Source of the DNA: Chaetoceros tenuissimus
Taxonomy: Eukaryota; Bacillariophyta; Thalassiosirophyceae; Chaetocerotales; Chaetocerotaceae
DNA length: 64,000 bases
Assembly: GCA_021927905.1 (NCBI GenBank)
Contig: BLLK01000038.1
Coordinates: forward strand, 1,984,001-2,048,000
Direction of reading: 5' to 3'
Position numbers and translations under genes: made by a program. Every line of letters begins with the position of its first letter. Positions within the stretch are counted from its first letter, which is position 1. Below are positions 40,605-51,500 of the stretch, piece by piece. The notes under the pieces were generated by a model. It saw only the letters and a program-made list of their open reading frames with translations. It had not been told where the DNA came from and ran no database searches.

Positions 40605-41122
40605 GAGGTGGTAACAGTTTTGTTATTTGCTTTCTTCTTCTCCTTTCAGTACTAGCAATAATATGCTGATCAATCTCTGATTTTTTAAATTTTTAAATGA
40701 ATATAAACATGTGAAACCACTATTTTGAATCTTGACTGTCTGAGTGTGACTATTCTCATGACAAATTTGTATGTACTGTGTATCTGATTTGTATCGTGGA
40801 AAAAACGAGAAAAGCAGATGCTGTGGCCTATCGACGGAACACGGTTCGATTGATTATTAATTAATTGAATTACTCCGAAGAGCATTTACATAAACTCTAG
40901 ACTAAAAGTTCAAATAGGATCAATAGGCGTACAACAAAGCGTTCTGATATCTTGACGCCAGCTGTCAGCGCATAGGAGAGAGATCCTTCATTCTTACAAA
41001 TATATGTACTAGATACTAGATACTTTTGACCATACGAAAGATCATCACACCACTAGCCAGCACTTTGAGACTCTCCATTCACATATTTTAGGATCTGCCT
41101 GCTGAATTTCTCACTTATTATC
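40605..41122. other. Intergenic region between receptor subfamilies
   Basis: It contains the 3' flank of one receptor and the promoter of the next. No family promoter box was recognised. TTGACGCCAGCTGTCAGCGC near 40960 is the only G+C-richer word. Confidence 0.4.
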
Positions 41123-42790
41123 ATGTCAAGTGAAGAACCAGAATTACCTGAGGCCCCTCCCATCTATGGGATGCTACTCATGATTCTCCCAAAGTTTCCA
41201 TGTATCCTATCCATCATAGGTTCATCCATGATTATATCATCCGTTTTTCGATCCGAAGATAAACGTCAACATATACAACAGAGACTAGTTGCAGTCATGA
41301 GCGTAGTCGATGTAATAGCCATGACATCATGGTTCTTTACATTTGTATTCATGCCATCACCTTCGAAAATGAATCTACCAGTTACACTCGGGAACGAAGC
41401 TTCCTGTGATGTCCTAGCATTCATTTTGCAATTTAATATCGCTTCCGCAATGTACAACGCCAGTCTGAGTTTATATTATCTACTCATTATCAAATATAAC
41501 TGGCGACAGACGAAAATAGCCAATATTGAAAAATATCTCCATGCCGTTCCATTATCGTGGGGAATCATAACTGCCATCATCATTGTTGCATTGAATGTAA
41601 CAGATGATTCCAATTGGGTATGTTGGATCAGTCCCGATGATGCTAAAGACCCGACATTGGCCAAAGCACTCATTGTTGCATTTTATTACGGACCGTTATG
41701 GTTGTGTTTTCTTTTTTTGGGACATAACATGTATCAAGTATACAAAAAGGTAAAAGAGACGGAAGAACGGGCTTCGAAATGGAGAGTTGGAGGTGATGCT
41801 TTGAAACATACTAAATCAGTCGCACGGCAGAATTTTTTATATGCGCTTTCGTTTATAGTTTGTTGGATTGTTCCTTCTTTTGCGAGATTGGCTTTGGTTT
41901 GTGGTGCGGATGTTCCGAAATGGGTCAATGTCATGAGTGGTTCTTTGATTCCTTTTCAAGGATTTTTCAATTCCATGGTTTATTTTCGCATTCGGTATTT
42001 TAATTTTCGAGAGGATTATCCAAGCAAAAGTGGGTTTTGGATCGTGATGCATATTGTACGTTTGACTATGTTTCCGTGTTGTTTGCAAAGTGGTGAGATG
42101 CGAGATAGTATTAATACTGATGGAAAAGATTTTGAACATGATTTGAATGATATTCGGAATGAACAGTCACAGCTGGAGGATGGTGACATTGAAAATGTTG
42201 GTAGAAATGAGCCCAGCGATGTTCATACTGGTGAGAGTAAGAAGTTGTCCAAATGGGAGAAAATGAACAAAAAAGCTTCCATGAAAAGAAAGTCCATTAC
42301 TGGATCCATTATCCAAATTGTTCGGTTATCGTGGCGAACTTTGAAACGGCAAGGAACATGTGTCATTGGACCGTGTGCAAAAACCAAGCAAAAAGATGGG
42401 AAGGGAAATGATAACGCACCATGTCCAAATTGTGAAAAGCAAGACGCATCATTTCCTTGCAAAAAATTAAATGACGACTCTCCCATTGATGGTTTATTTG
42501 ATGATAGCGAAACAGGAGATAAGAGAGATTCTTTCCGGAATGGAAACTACATCAAGGGATCAGAATCATTTCTTCCTGCTAAAGATGTAAGTTTTAGTCA
42601 CTTGGATCTAGCCGATAGTCCATGTAAGGGTGAAGATCAAAATGTAAATGACGACGAGATGAAAGAAGTAACAAGAGTTTCTGCAAAGAAAGTTAGTTTC
42701 AGTCGGTTGGATCAAGCAGATAGTCCATGTAAAGAGGAAGACAAAAACGCGAATGAAGACGAGAAGAAAGCAGAAGTAACAATGCCTTAA
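41123..42790 (+). CDS. Seven-helix receptor-like protein, second subfamily
   Basis: The 555-residue product has seven hydrophobic segments in about residues 12-300. It differs from the accessory-region receptors. Helix 1 contains LPKFPCILSIIGSSMIISSV, helix 3 ends YYLLIIKYNWR, and helix 6 starts after ARQNFLYALSFIVCWIVPSF. Helix 7 has GFFNSMVYFRIRYFN, a pattern reminiscent of cAMP-receptor-like (CAR) and class B/E receptors. The cytoplasmic tail is charged, with a CPNCEKQDASFPC stretch and two copies of VSFSxLDxADSPCK. Its nearest relative is the gene at 44268, so the pair probably arose by local duplication. Confidence 0.8.
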   Translation: MSSEEPELPEAPPIYGMLLMILPKFPCILSIIGSSMIISSVFRSEDKRQHIQQRLVAVMSVVDVIAMTSWFFTFVFMPSPSKMNLPVTLGNEASCDVLAFILQFNIASAMYNASLSLYYLLIIKYNWRQTKIANIEKYLHAVPLSWGIITAIIIVALNVTDDSNWVCWISPDDAKDPTLAKALIVAFYYGPLWLCFLFLGHNMYQVYKKVKETEERASKWRVGGDALKHTKSVARQNFLYALSFIVCWIVPSFARLALVCGADVPKWVNVMSGSLIPFQGFFNSMVYFRIRYFNFREDYPSKSGFWIVMHIVRLTMFPCCLQSGEMRDSINTDGKDFEHDLNDIRNEQSQLEDGDIENVGRNEPSDVHTGESKKLSKWEKMNKKASMKRKSITGSIIQIVRLSWRTLKRQGTCVIGPCAKTKQKDGKGNDNAPCPNCEKQDASFPCKKLNDDSPIDGLFDDSETGDKRDSFRNGNYIKGSESFLPAKDVSFSHLDLADSPCKGEDQNVNDDEMKEVTRVSAKKVSFSRLDQADSPCKEEDKNANEDEKKAEVTMP

Positions 42791-42858
42791 AATTTGTTAC
42801 AAAGCCAAACTACATGTACATATACAATAAAATTAAAGAATCTCCAAAGATATATCTT

Positions 42859-43590
42859 TCACACGTAAACATCTTCCGCTGACCATAGACTTAGAAGATC
42901 CATACAAAGCGCAATCAAAATCGCTTCTTCCACTGGAATAATTGGAGAAAATTCAAGCGTTTTCTTCTTTTGATCTCTTGTCAATAACACACGATCTGTT
43001 TTTTTTGCATCGCAGAAATTATAAGTCCATTTGGTATCTCGACAGGACAAAAAACTAGCACATGCCGACACGGTACTGTTACAAACCAACAGTGGAACAT
43101 TCCAACCTTGATTCACTTTCAGACTACCTGAGCTCAGTTTTGTTTTATTGACAGTAGTAATTGTCATTCCATCAATTAGCTTTTGTGTAATGTATCCATG
43201 AGAATATTCTGCATCAGATGCTGCATCAGCACCACCAAGTGTATACATGTAGCAAGGTGCTGCATCATCTACTTCACGTCGTTGCAAGTAGGCTACTTTC
43301 CATTGATTTGTAGGGCTCACTAGACTCAGTCCAACTTTCATGGGATCCTTTGCATGACGATTCACTTCTACTCTCGCTACTTCCTTTCCATAGTAAAAGT
43401 CATAAAGATTACGAATATCTTCTTTTTCTTCCTGCTGTGCTTGTTCTTTGATAGTTTCAGTTTGAGCTTTGCTACTACTCTTGTTTTTCTTGTTCTTGTT
43501 GTTCATGAGTGCAAGTTGATCTGCTTTGAGAAGTTCTCGAGCTAGTGGAAGATTCACTTTTTTCCAAGTAAGTCTATTGTCGTACTTCAT
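42859..43590 (-). CDS. Hypothetical protein, weakly LURP-one/scramblase-like
   Basis: From ATG 43590 the frame gives 243 residues; 44 further in-frame codons upstream (to 43722) look like leader or untranslated sequence. A Lys/Gln-rich, coiled segment (about 20-65) is followed by a beta-rich domain that ends LEFSPIIPVEEAILIALCMD. The closing hydrophobic helix and the strand pattern resemble the tubby-like fold of LURP-one-related and phospholipid-scramblase proteins. The match is by impression only, and no function is claimed. Its position between two receptors of one subfamily suggests that it was duplicated around rather than functionally tied. Confidence 0.5.
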   Translation of the reverse strand: MKYDNRLTWKKVNLPLARELLKADQLALMNNKNKKNKSSSKAQTETIKEQAQQEEKEDIRNLYDFYYGKEVARVEVNRHAKDPMKVGLSLVSPTNQWKVAYLQRREVDDAAPCYMYTLGGADAASDAEYSHGYITQKLIDGMTITTVNKTKLSSGSLKVNQGWNVPLLVCNSTVSACASFLSCRDTKWTYNFCDAKKTDRVLLTRDQKKKTLEFSPIIPVEEAILIALCMDLLSLWSAEDVYV

Positions 43591-44267
43591 TTCTTTTGAG
43601 TAGACTACTGTTACAGGGATGATATCAAGAGTGAATAAGATATGTTTGTTGCTTCCCAATAAAGTGATAAAGTGAAAATGGGAAAATGGGAACCTTTTGC
43701 AGAGATGCGAGATGCAGAACATTCACCATGCACAGCTGCGGGCTGGTGTGGATATGAAAGGTTTCTTTCATTGAGAAGCCAAAGTATCCTGCGACATCTT
43801 TGCACATACATTGAAAAAGCTTATAACATGAAAGAATACATGCAAGACAAGAATTGTTCTTTCTAAATAACAACATATTGTCGGTTATGAAAAATGATTC
43901 CTACAATGCTAGATAGAAAAGAAATTAGATGGCTGCACTCTAAACTTTTAAAACAAAGATGAGGAGAACCATTCAATTGAAATTGGACAAAAGTCGGAGT
44001 CAAACAAAGTCAAAAGATAAATATTGACGTAGAGAAAGCTAAATTACTAAGACAAGGCACTATAGCCATCCATTTTTATCTTTTATCGGTCACATGAACA
44101 TTGCATTTTCATTGAGATACAACAATAAAAACGGAGTACTGCATCACTGCATCACTGCATCACTTGAATCACAGTCTACAAGTAGCTAGTTCGCCTTCAT
44201 ATAACTCTGCTGTCATATATATATATATATATATATATAACATCATATATTATCTATATCATTCACC
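43591..44267. promoter_or_regulatory. Divergent spacer with (AT)n microsatellite
   Basis: An uninterrupted AT repeat of about 12 units lies at 44215-44239, 30 bp before the receptor start. CATCACTG is repeated three times near 44145-44165. No CRE palindrome was seen. Confidence 0.55.
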
Positions 44268-46094
44268 ATGTCAGCAGAAGAGACAAATCTAGCAGCAGAT
44301 CTAACAGACGATCAAAGCACGAGTTCCATCTATGGCTACCTATTACTCATCTTACCGAAATTCCCCGCCTCTCTTTCCATCCTAGGATCAGTAATGATCA
44401 TATCATCCGTAGTCCGCTCCAAACAAAACAGAGAAAACGTCCAACAACGTCTCGTAGCAGCAATGAGTTGTTTCGACTGCATGGTTTCTTCAGTCTGGCT
44501 CTTGACCAACTTTTTCATCCCACCAGGGTTTGGCAGTATGATGCCAGCTACATTCGGCAATACGACATCGTGCAATGCACAAGGATTCCTCGTGCAACTC
44601 TCCATCGCCTCCGTAGTCTACAATGCCTCTTTGAGTTTTTATTATCTTCTCGTGATTAAATATAACTGGCGTAAAACTCGTATTGCACAAATTGAAAAAT
44701 ATTTTCACACGGTTCCGATTGCATTCGGGGTGTTGACGGCTATCATTGCTGTATCTCTCCAGACAATTGGGAATGCCGATTGGGATTGTTGGATTGCTCC
44801 AAATGAATCTAATTCGAATGAAAAGTTAGTCAGAGCGTTTCAGTGGGCCTTCTTTTTTGGACCGCTTTGGTTATGCATGTTGTTCAATTGTGTCAATATG
44901 TTTCGGGTTTATAGGGTTGTCAAGGAGACCGAAGCCAAAGCTGCGAAATGGAGAGCGGGGGAGAATTTATTCGTGCAGACGAAAAATGTTGCCAAGCAGA
45001 ATTTACTCTATGTTTTGGGATTTATGTTGACTTGGATCTTTCCAACCATTGCGAGGATTGTCCAAGCTGCTCATGGTACTGTTCCAAAATGGTTGGTGGT
45101 AGTATGTGGTACCTTTATTCCTTTGCAAGGATTTGTGAATTCTCTAGTGTATTTTAGATTGAGGTTTCATAAATGTGGAGCAGAGCATTCCGATAAAGGA
45201 ACGTTATGGGTGATTGGTAGAATTATTCTCTTGACTTTGATGCCTTGTTTTACCAAGGATGTGCATAACATCAGCGATGGAAGAGATTTGGAAGATGATT
45301 TGCACAATTCCAAAACTTCCAAATCGACTGCTAGTAGATTTAGTAGTATGGATCATGTATCGAATGCTGATGATGCGGTTTCTGCGGAAGTCACCCCACA
45401 ACCGAAAACAAAGAGTAAATGGGAAAAGATGAATGCTGCAAAATCCACCAATCCATCAAACAACAGACTATCTCTTCGTGGATTGAGACATTCTTGGAAA
45501 ACTCTACGTAAACAAGGTACTCAAACGATTGGGAAAGCGAAAAGTACAAGAACACTAGCTGCCATGTTCGACAAGCTTAGTAATCGTAATTTGAAAGTTG
45601 AAAAAGAAGATGATGAGGAAGAAAAAGAGGAACATTTTCCAATCCCAGTAAATGAAGAAACTGGAGACGAGGAGTTCTTACCTATCGCGAAAGAGAATGA
45701 GAACGAGATAGTTCCGACAGCAAATGATACTACTTCCAGTCCAAAAGATGCTAGCAAAGAAGAGATCCAAAATTTATTGACAAGTGCAGCTCAACCAAAC
45801 ACGGTGCAAATCAATACTTTGAGTGCGATTGAATCCATAGATTCTGAAACAAGAATTGGAATTCAAGAGAGTACCGAAAATTGTTTCTTATCTTCCATTG
45901 ACGAAGAAGTAGTTTCACCTGAAGCTGATATTGAACAACCCGATTCATCTTTCCATTGTAGTCACACTTCACCATATAAAGGAGTTTCAGAATTGGATAC
46001 TTCTGATGATAGAAATAATGATATTGACATCAAGCAAGGATCAATTGCACTAGACGACAACGAAATGGTGATTGAAAAAGACAATGATGTATAA
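44268..46094 (+). CDS. Seven-helix receptor-like protein, second subfamily
   Basis: The 608-residue paralogue of the gene at 41123 has LPKFPASLSILGSVMIISSV in helix 1, YYLLVIKYNWRKTRIAQIEK after helix 3 and AKQNLLYVLGFMLTWIFPTI in helix 6. Helix 7 is GFVNSLVYFRLRFHKC. After the membrane part a basic juxtamembrane segment (KSKWEKMNAAKSTN; SWKTLRKQGTQTIG) is shared with the paralogue. A long acidic tail (about 200 residues, rich in Glu, Asp and Ser) follows and is not conserved. Part of its 3' flank recurs at 54960-55060. Confidence 0.8.
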   Translation: MSAEETNLAADLTDDQSTSSIYGYLLLILPKFPASLSILGSVMIISSVVRSKQNRENVQQRLVAAMSCFDCMVSSVWLLTNFFIPPGFGSMMPATFGNTTSCNAQGFLVQLSIASVVYNASLSFYYLLVIKYNWRKTRIAQIEKYFHTVPIAFGVLTAIIAVSLQTIGNADWDCWIAPNESNSNEKLVRAFQWAFFFGPLWLCMLFNCVNMFRVYRVVKETEAKAAKWRAGENLFVQTKNVAKQNLLYVLGFMLTWIFPTIARIVQAAHGTVPKWLVVVCGTFIPLQGFVNSLVYFRLRFHKCGAEHSDKGTLWVIGRIILLTLMPCFTKDVHNISDGRDLEDDLHNSKTSKSTASRFSSMDHVSNADDAVSAEVTPQPKTKSKWEKMNAAKSTNPSNNRLSLRGLRHSWKTLRKQGTQTIGKAKSTRTLAAMFDKLSNRNLKVEKEDDEEEKEEHFPIPVNEETGDEEFLPIAKENENEIVPTANDTTSSPKDASKEEIQNLLTSAAQPNTVQINTLSAIESIDSETRIGIQESTENCFLSSIDEEVVSPEADIEQPDSSFHCSHTSPYKGVSELDTSDDRNNDIDIKQGSIALDDNEMVIEKDNDV

Positions 46095-46231
46095 AAGTCC
46101 TTTGATGAGAACCTATGATGAACATTTCACGACAGATTCCTATTTCATATAATAAATATAAAATTATATCTTTATTGTGAATCAATATGAATTATTTTTA
46201 AATCTTACATCATCCAGTTTCGTTTGTCACC
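46095..46231. repeat. 3' flank of receptor, repeated at 54960-55060
   Basis: TGATGAGAACCTATGATGAA and the downstream AATAAATATAA.ATTATATCTTTAT.GTGAATC recur with few differences at about 54970-55050. The two copies bracket the small zinc gene and the LINE. Confidence 0.55.
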
Positions 46232-46344
46232 CTACAAATCGGAAATAAAAGTGTAAGTAGCATTCTTACACTTTTCATTCTTTTTCTGTTCTTTATGCTT
46301 TTCAAAACAGTTACGATTGTGCTGTTTTGGAAAGCAAAAGAACT
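46232..46344 (-). pseudogene. C-terminal part of zinc-binding gene, left of the LINE
   Basis: On the minus strand the 18-bp duplication leads into FPKQHNRNCFEKHKEQKKNE, with an in-frame TAG at 46232-46234; a small GT-AG intron near 46234-46270 is an alternative. This is the natural continuation of the frame that ends in the LINE tail at 54371, so the LINE split one gene into two parts. The NCFEKH word completes a Cys/His cluster begun by CDACNKFFC on the other side. Confidence 0.65.
46327..46344. repeat. Left 18-bp target-site duplication of the LINE
   Basis: TTGGAAAGCAAAAGAACT here is identical to 54371-54388. Confidence 0.9.
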
Positions 46345-46508
46345 ACAATTTTTCCGCGAGAAGAATTCGCAACGTGTGGCGCACAACACTACAGGACGGG
46401 TAATTTGTTAGTAAAATAACACGTACACGACCAACGGAAACTAGGTTTTTCGTTAATTCAATTGAAACAAACACCATCACTAACTCATCGAGGAACCACT
46501 CTACACCC

Positions 46509-48539
46509 ATGTCGGGCACTGTCAATACAGGGAAAACTGCTGTGGATAAGGGGGCGAAGGCGGGATGGATGACTTCCGACTACAAGTTCGAATTTCGCAC
46601 ATCTACCTATCCAGGAGAAATGGAGGGGATGAGGAGAGCTTGTGCAATCCTCCTGAACGCTCGTTCAGAAGTGAACATCATTCCAGTAGAAGGTAGCAAC
46701 AGAGAGATTATCGAGGTAGCTGAGAATATCCCGAAGGATCTTGACGGATGGCAGCATTTTTGGTACAACCGCAGAGTCACTAGAAAATATCTAAAATCGG
46801 AGAAGAAACATGTTGAATTTCACGAAGTGCATCTTAAGGTTAGAAGTTCTTGGAGATTGGATAGTATGCTTGCAAATCAACAGATCGCAAATGCACTGGA
46901 GAAAGCTCGTATTAAAATTTTTGCAACCAAATTTTCTGGAACCAAACCAAGAGCTTTCATTGGAAACTTTATTGGCCCCATTCCGACTATGTGTAACCGT
47001 ACAGAAATTGAGAAGGCAGTGCAAGCTGCACTATTGGAGGACGGAACGATGATTGATCCTGAGTTTGAGTTGGTACGCAACAAGGAGAGAGTATATGATC
47101 CGGAACAGAAAATGGTCTATGTGGCTGAGGTATGGGGAGTTAACGTTCAGAAGGAGTACAGTTCAGAAGCATTTGCAGCAATCCAGCGCATGGTACTATC
47201 TGACAGACCACCACTCGGGTTAAGAGGTGCAAAGTTTGTGGAAACTCAAAAAGAGTCTAAACCAGTCAAGATGATGAGGATTGAAGTGCAAAACACTATT
47301 CATTACAACACGGTGTCTCTAGTGTGTGATCACATGTATGCAGCGGAAATTAAATTCACTGAAGGATTGGAACAATACTTCGACTTTATGGACTCTAGTG
47401 AAAGTGAAACTGCAATCAACATCCGTACTCTACTGGATGAAAACATTGGGAGATTCTGTAATGACAATGTTCAATCCGATGATGCCGTGAAAGATATGTA
47501 TTTCTCCAGAGGCAAATTTCATATCGTGTGTTCAAAAGAACATTCCAAGGAGATCATGGCTGCATTCCAGAGGCTTGTAACTGACATTCACGAGAGAGTT
47601 TCTTCCATTACATTTCTCGAGATCTTTGGGATCCATCGCAACCTCAACCAAAAGTTCCCATTTGTGGAAGCAATCGATTCTGTAGGAGAAAACAAAATCA
47701 TCCGCAACACTCTCACCTTTGCATGTCCTGACGATATCGATCAATCTGTGTTTGATGAATTTATCTCCAACAAAGGCTTCAGTCAAGAAGTAGCCCAGGT
47801 TCCTGAGGCTATGAACAGATGCCCTAACTTTACCTTCACTAATAAGAGACAGGTCGTACCAGTAGCGATCGATCCGAAGCTTAACAGTGAAAAATTCTGG
47901 GAGAATAACAAGATTTCTAGGAAGAAAGTACCTGATAAAATAGGCACAGGAACCGCATCCAAGACGTCAGCTTCATCCATCACTTCAAAAACAGCACTTG
48001 ATAAACTTGAGAAGAAACTACAACAAAGCTTGAAAGAACAAGAACTCCGCCACCAAAAAGAATTGCAGAAGATAAAGTCTACCTTCGAATTACAGCTCAA
48101 CCAAGTCAAATCTGAGCTTGAGGAAGCAACTACTAGACTGAACAACAAATTCACCCTTCTACAGAACGATACAGATCAGATCAACCGCAAACTCGACCTT
48201 GGATTTGAAAATAACCACTCCCTTATCTCTCAGCTCTCTGAAGACGTCAATAGAATGGTGCAGGCTATCACCAATTCTGCTCTTAAGCCTCCTTCTCCCG
48301 ATCGTGTACGAAAGAAAGCAAATAATGGAGACATGGATAGAACACAAGACATGACTATGGACGACGAACTTAGCAATCTTGGCAGTGATGATGAAATGCA
48401 GCTGTCCCAAGGTGAATTAATCACTCAACCATTACAAAATTCAGGTGCGGCTCATCCCCCACCGAATTCTCTTCCAAACCAACCCTCCCAATCCATGATG
48501 CATGATTCCATGGGACAGAGAGTTGGTGAAGGATGTTAG
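46509..48539 (+). CDS. LINE ORF1 protein
   Basis: The 676-residue protein precedes and overlaps ORF2, as LINE ORF1 does. About residues 1-480 form a globular region without recognised motifs, and no CCHC knuckle or clear RRM was seen. A coiled coil runs at about 495-600 (LDKLEKKLQQSLKEQELRHQ and following heptads), followed by a Pro/Gln-rich acidic tail. In other LINEs the ORF1 protein trimerises by a coiled coil and binds the element's RNA; that role is inferred here. The last codons overlap the ORF2 start in ATGTTAG (48533-48539). Confidence 0.8.
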   Translation: MSGTVNTGKTAVDKGAKAGWMTSDYKFEFRTSTYPGEMEGMRRACAILLNARSEVNIIPVEGSNREIIEVAENIPKDLDGWQHFWYNRRVTRKYLKSEKKHVEFHEVHLKVRSSWRLDSMLANQQIANALEKARIKIFATKFSGTKPRAFIGNFIGPIPTMCNRTEIEKAVQAALLEDGTMIDPEFELVRNKERVYDPEQKMVYVAEVWGVNVQKEYSSEAFAAIQRMVLSDRPPLGLRGAKFVETQKESKPVKMMRIEVQNTIHYNTVSLVCDHMYAAEIKFTEGLEQYFDFMDSSESETAINIRTLLDENIGRFCNDNVQSDDAVKDMYFSRGKFHIVCSKEHSKEIMAAFQRLVTDIHERVSSITFLEIFGIHRNLNQKFPFVEAIDSVGENKIIRNTLTFACPDDIDQSVFDEFISNKGFSQEVAQVPEAMNRCPNFTFTNKRQVVPVAIDPKLNSEKFWENNKISRKKVPDKIGTGTASKTSASSITSKTALDKLEKKLQQSLKEQELRHQKELQKIKSTFELQLNQVKSELEEATTRLNNKFTLLQNDTDQINRKLDLGFENNHSLISQLSEDVNRMVQAITNSALKPPSPDRVRKKANNGDMDRTQDMTMDDELSNLGSDDEMQLSQGELITQPLQNSGAAHPPPNSLPNQPSQSMMHDSMGQRVGEGC

Positions 48540-51500
48540 GTCTGAATAGGAGCAGGGAACGAGGCGGTGCATACCGACTCAGTTCCACACAGCCATTCAC
48601 AAGAAAGCTTCCACAACAACAATACTTCAAAAAGCATCAAGCCAGCTTCGAATCCGACTTTAAGAAAGTCCATGGTATCAGTTCCGACTACAGTGCGAAG
48701 AAATATGCATCTTTTCTCAAATCAAATCTATCTGATATCCAATCACACATTACAAAGCTCCAACCATGGCAAAAAGGAGAACTTGGTACCTTCATGGGAC
48801 CGTCAAATGATCCAAGCAAATCTGATATATTCCGAATTAGACTTCATAATAGAAACGGATTCAATACTAAGTTTCTCCTACAGGACTTTGAGTCATTCGT
48901 CGTCTCGGAACTAGCGGCAGAATCTTCTTTCACCGGAATCACAGAGGTCAATGTCACTGCTTCCAAGTCAATTCCATTCCATGACGTCTGTAAGAAGTTT
49001 GATCATAGCTCCAGACTTTACCAGTCTTTTCCATTGGGAAAACCCACCAAGAAAGACTCTGCTTATCACAAAGGCGGCCAATTGTGTTTCATTCCATCCT
49101 TCACATATGGTAGAAAGCATTCTATGGAGAGAGACAGTCATGGGAGATGGACGGTAGTACGTCTGAATGGCGCAGACAAAGTAGTTAGCATCATTACAGC
49201 ATATCGAGTGTGCTCCAATTCTTTCAACCTAGCAGGAAATACAATAGTAGATAGAGAAGTTCGCTCTCTCCTCTCTGCCAAGCATCCACTATGGGAAAGA
49301 CCTAGAGATGCATTCCTCACGGATCTCGGGGAATTTGTAAAAAACGAGAGGAAGGCAAATAGAGCTGTGTTTCTTGGGGGAGATCTCAATAGTTCCATTC
49401 ATGACGAGGATATTCAACAATTCATGGACAGCTGTGGCTTCTACAATCTGTTAGAAGGAGACGAGTTGGAGACAGGTACCTCATGCACCAGGTCACAGGA
49501 GGATAGTGGACTTATAGATCTTGCAATGGGGACTATCGAACTTGCAGTGGCTCTTCTGAGTGCAGGTGCTCGAGGATTTTACAATGATAGTAATAGCGAT
49601 CACAGACTTCTGGAGCTGAGTTTCTCTAAGGAATCATTATTCAAGCATACTGCAATGGACAAACGTCAGGAAAGACACTTCAATATCAAAAACCGAAAGC
49701 AGAGAGAATTGTATTTAAAAACTTTGGCTGATCTCCATAGAGCAAGCAATACTGCAGAAGCTATCCAATCATGCAAAGATGCATTTGAGGGCAAGGGTAA
49801 TATGTCAAGGGAGGAGGCTATCAATAAAATGAAAAATATTGAACAGCGATCGACAGAGTACATGCAACTTGCTAACAAAGCTGCCGCTCCACCTGTTTCA
49901 CTCTTTCGCTATCATCACTCTGACTCTCTATCCAATGCAGGCAAAGCCCTACGTCATGCAAACCACCTTCTTCAGAACGACCCTGACAACCTTGGGCTTA
50001 AAGAGGCAAAGGATGCGGCTGTGAAAAATCTCCTCGAAGTGAAGACTCACTCTGATAAATACCGCGAAGAAATGGCAAACGGGCGTAGCTTGGATGCAAT
50101 GGACAAGTATAAGTGTGAGGAGAAGTCTGCTATAAGACAAATTGTTAATCACGAGAAGATTTCAAAGCAACATGCATCGGTTAAGAAGTCACTTGCAACT
50201 GAAAGACGTGGAGCACTAGATAGAATTGTTGTCCCTCAACCTACAGAGACTACCAAGAAAGATCCTGAAAAGATTACATGGTGTCCTGTCGTAGATCCAA
50301 AGGATATCGAAGATGTACTATTTCGCCAGAACCACCGCCACCTACTTCAGTCTACTATATCAGTATTTGCTCGAGGACCCATATCTGATTTACTTGGTGA
50401 GGAATGCAGTAATGCAGATGACATCCTGGATGGCAATATTGACATCGCTGAAATTGCTAAGGCATATGGTCACCTGGAAGAAGCTACGTCTCTTCTTCTA
50501 AAGGAAATGCAGCGCAAAAGAGATGATGGGGGTGAAGCAGTAGTCATGGACTGGCAGTTCGGAAGAGAAGAATTTCGTGCAGCATTCAGTAGAGCAAGAA
50601 ACAACACAGCACCTGGGTTCTCTGGACTCCCTATGACTTACTGGAAAGCAATCTGCGAGGACGATGCTCTTTGTGATATCCATGCAGCACTTCTCGAGAC
50701 AGCGTTCAAACAAGGCTTTACATACGATCGGTGGCTCAAGTCAATTCAGGCGATGTTACAGAAAAAGGACCTTCCGTATTACATGAAACTGCGTATCATT
50801 GAACTGTTTGAACTAGATTATAATGCAGTCCTAAAGTTCCTGTTTGGAAAAGTCTTTGCTCGCTATGAACAAGCCGCTGGGTTCCAAAACAATGAAAGCT
50901 ATGGAGCAGTTCAAGGACGTTCAGCTCACCAGGCTCTTAATAGTGCTCTCATCGTCTATGAACACAGCAGGGTTACAGCTTCACCAATGGCAGCTTCCCC
51001 ACAGGACGCCACTGGCTGCTTTGACCTGATCAGACCTGAACAGACTGGCATCATACAGCAAGCAAAAGGACTCAACAAGGAAGCTACAATGTGCAATATG
51101 CAAGTCTTGCATGGTATGGAAAGACATATTCGAACTGCAGCAGGGGTGACTGAGAGGAGCCTCAAATTCGACAAGAAGAACAGGAACTATGGTGGCATAG
51201 GACAAGGCTCGGGGAATGGTCCACAGCATGGAAACGATACCAACGGCTTGAACAAGGATATTCTTGCAAGGGAAACCCAGTCATATGAATTCAAACACCC
51301 GAACGGAAGTGACACAATCTCTAGAGATGGAAATGCATTCATCGACGACATCATTCATTTTGTACTACTGTCAAGTAACTGTTTTATTGCAGCAGTGCCT
51401 ACTGTGACGAGGAAACTCCAACTCTGGCAGAACTTACTCAATGCATCAGGAGGAGACTTGGCTATTGACAAATGTGTTATTATCTTCTTACTTTACAAAA

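Noticed and set aside
44215-44239. AT microsatellite as an origin or regulatory switch
   Set aside because: Simple repeats of this length are common in A+T-rich genomes; nothing nearby supports a special role.
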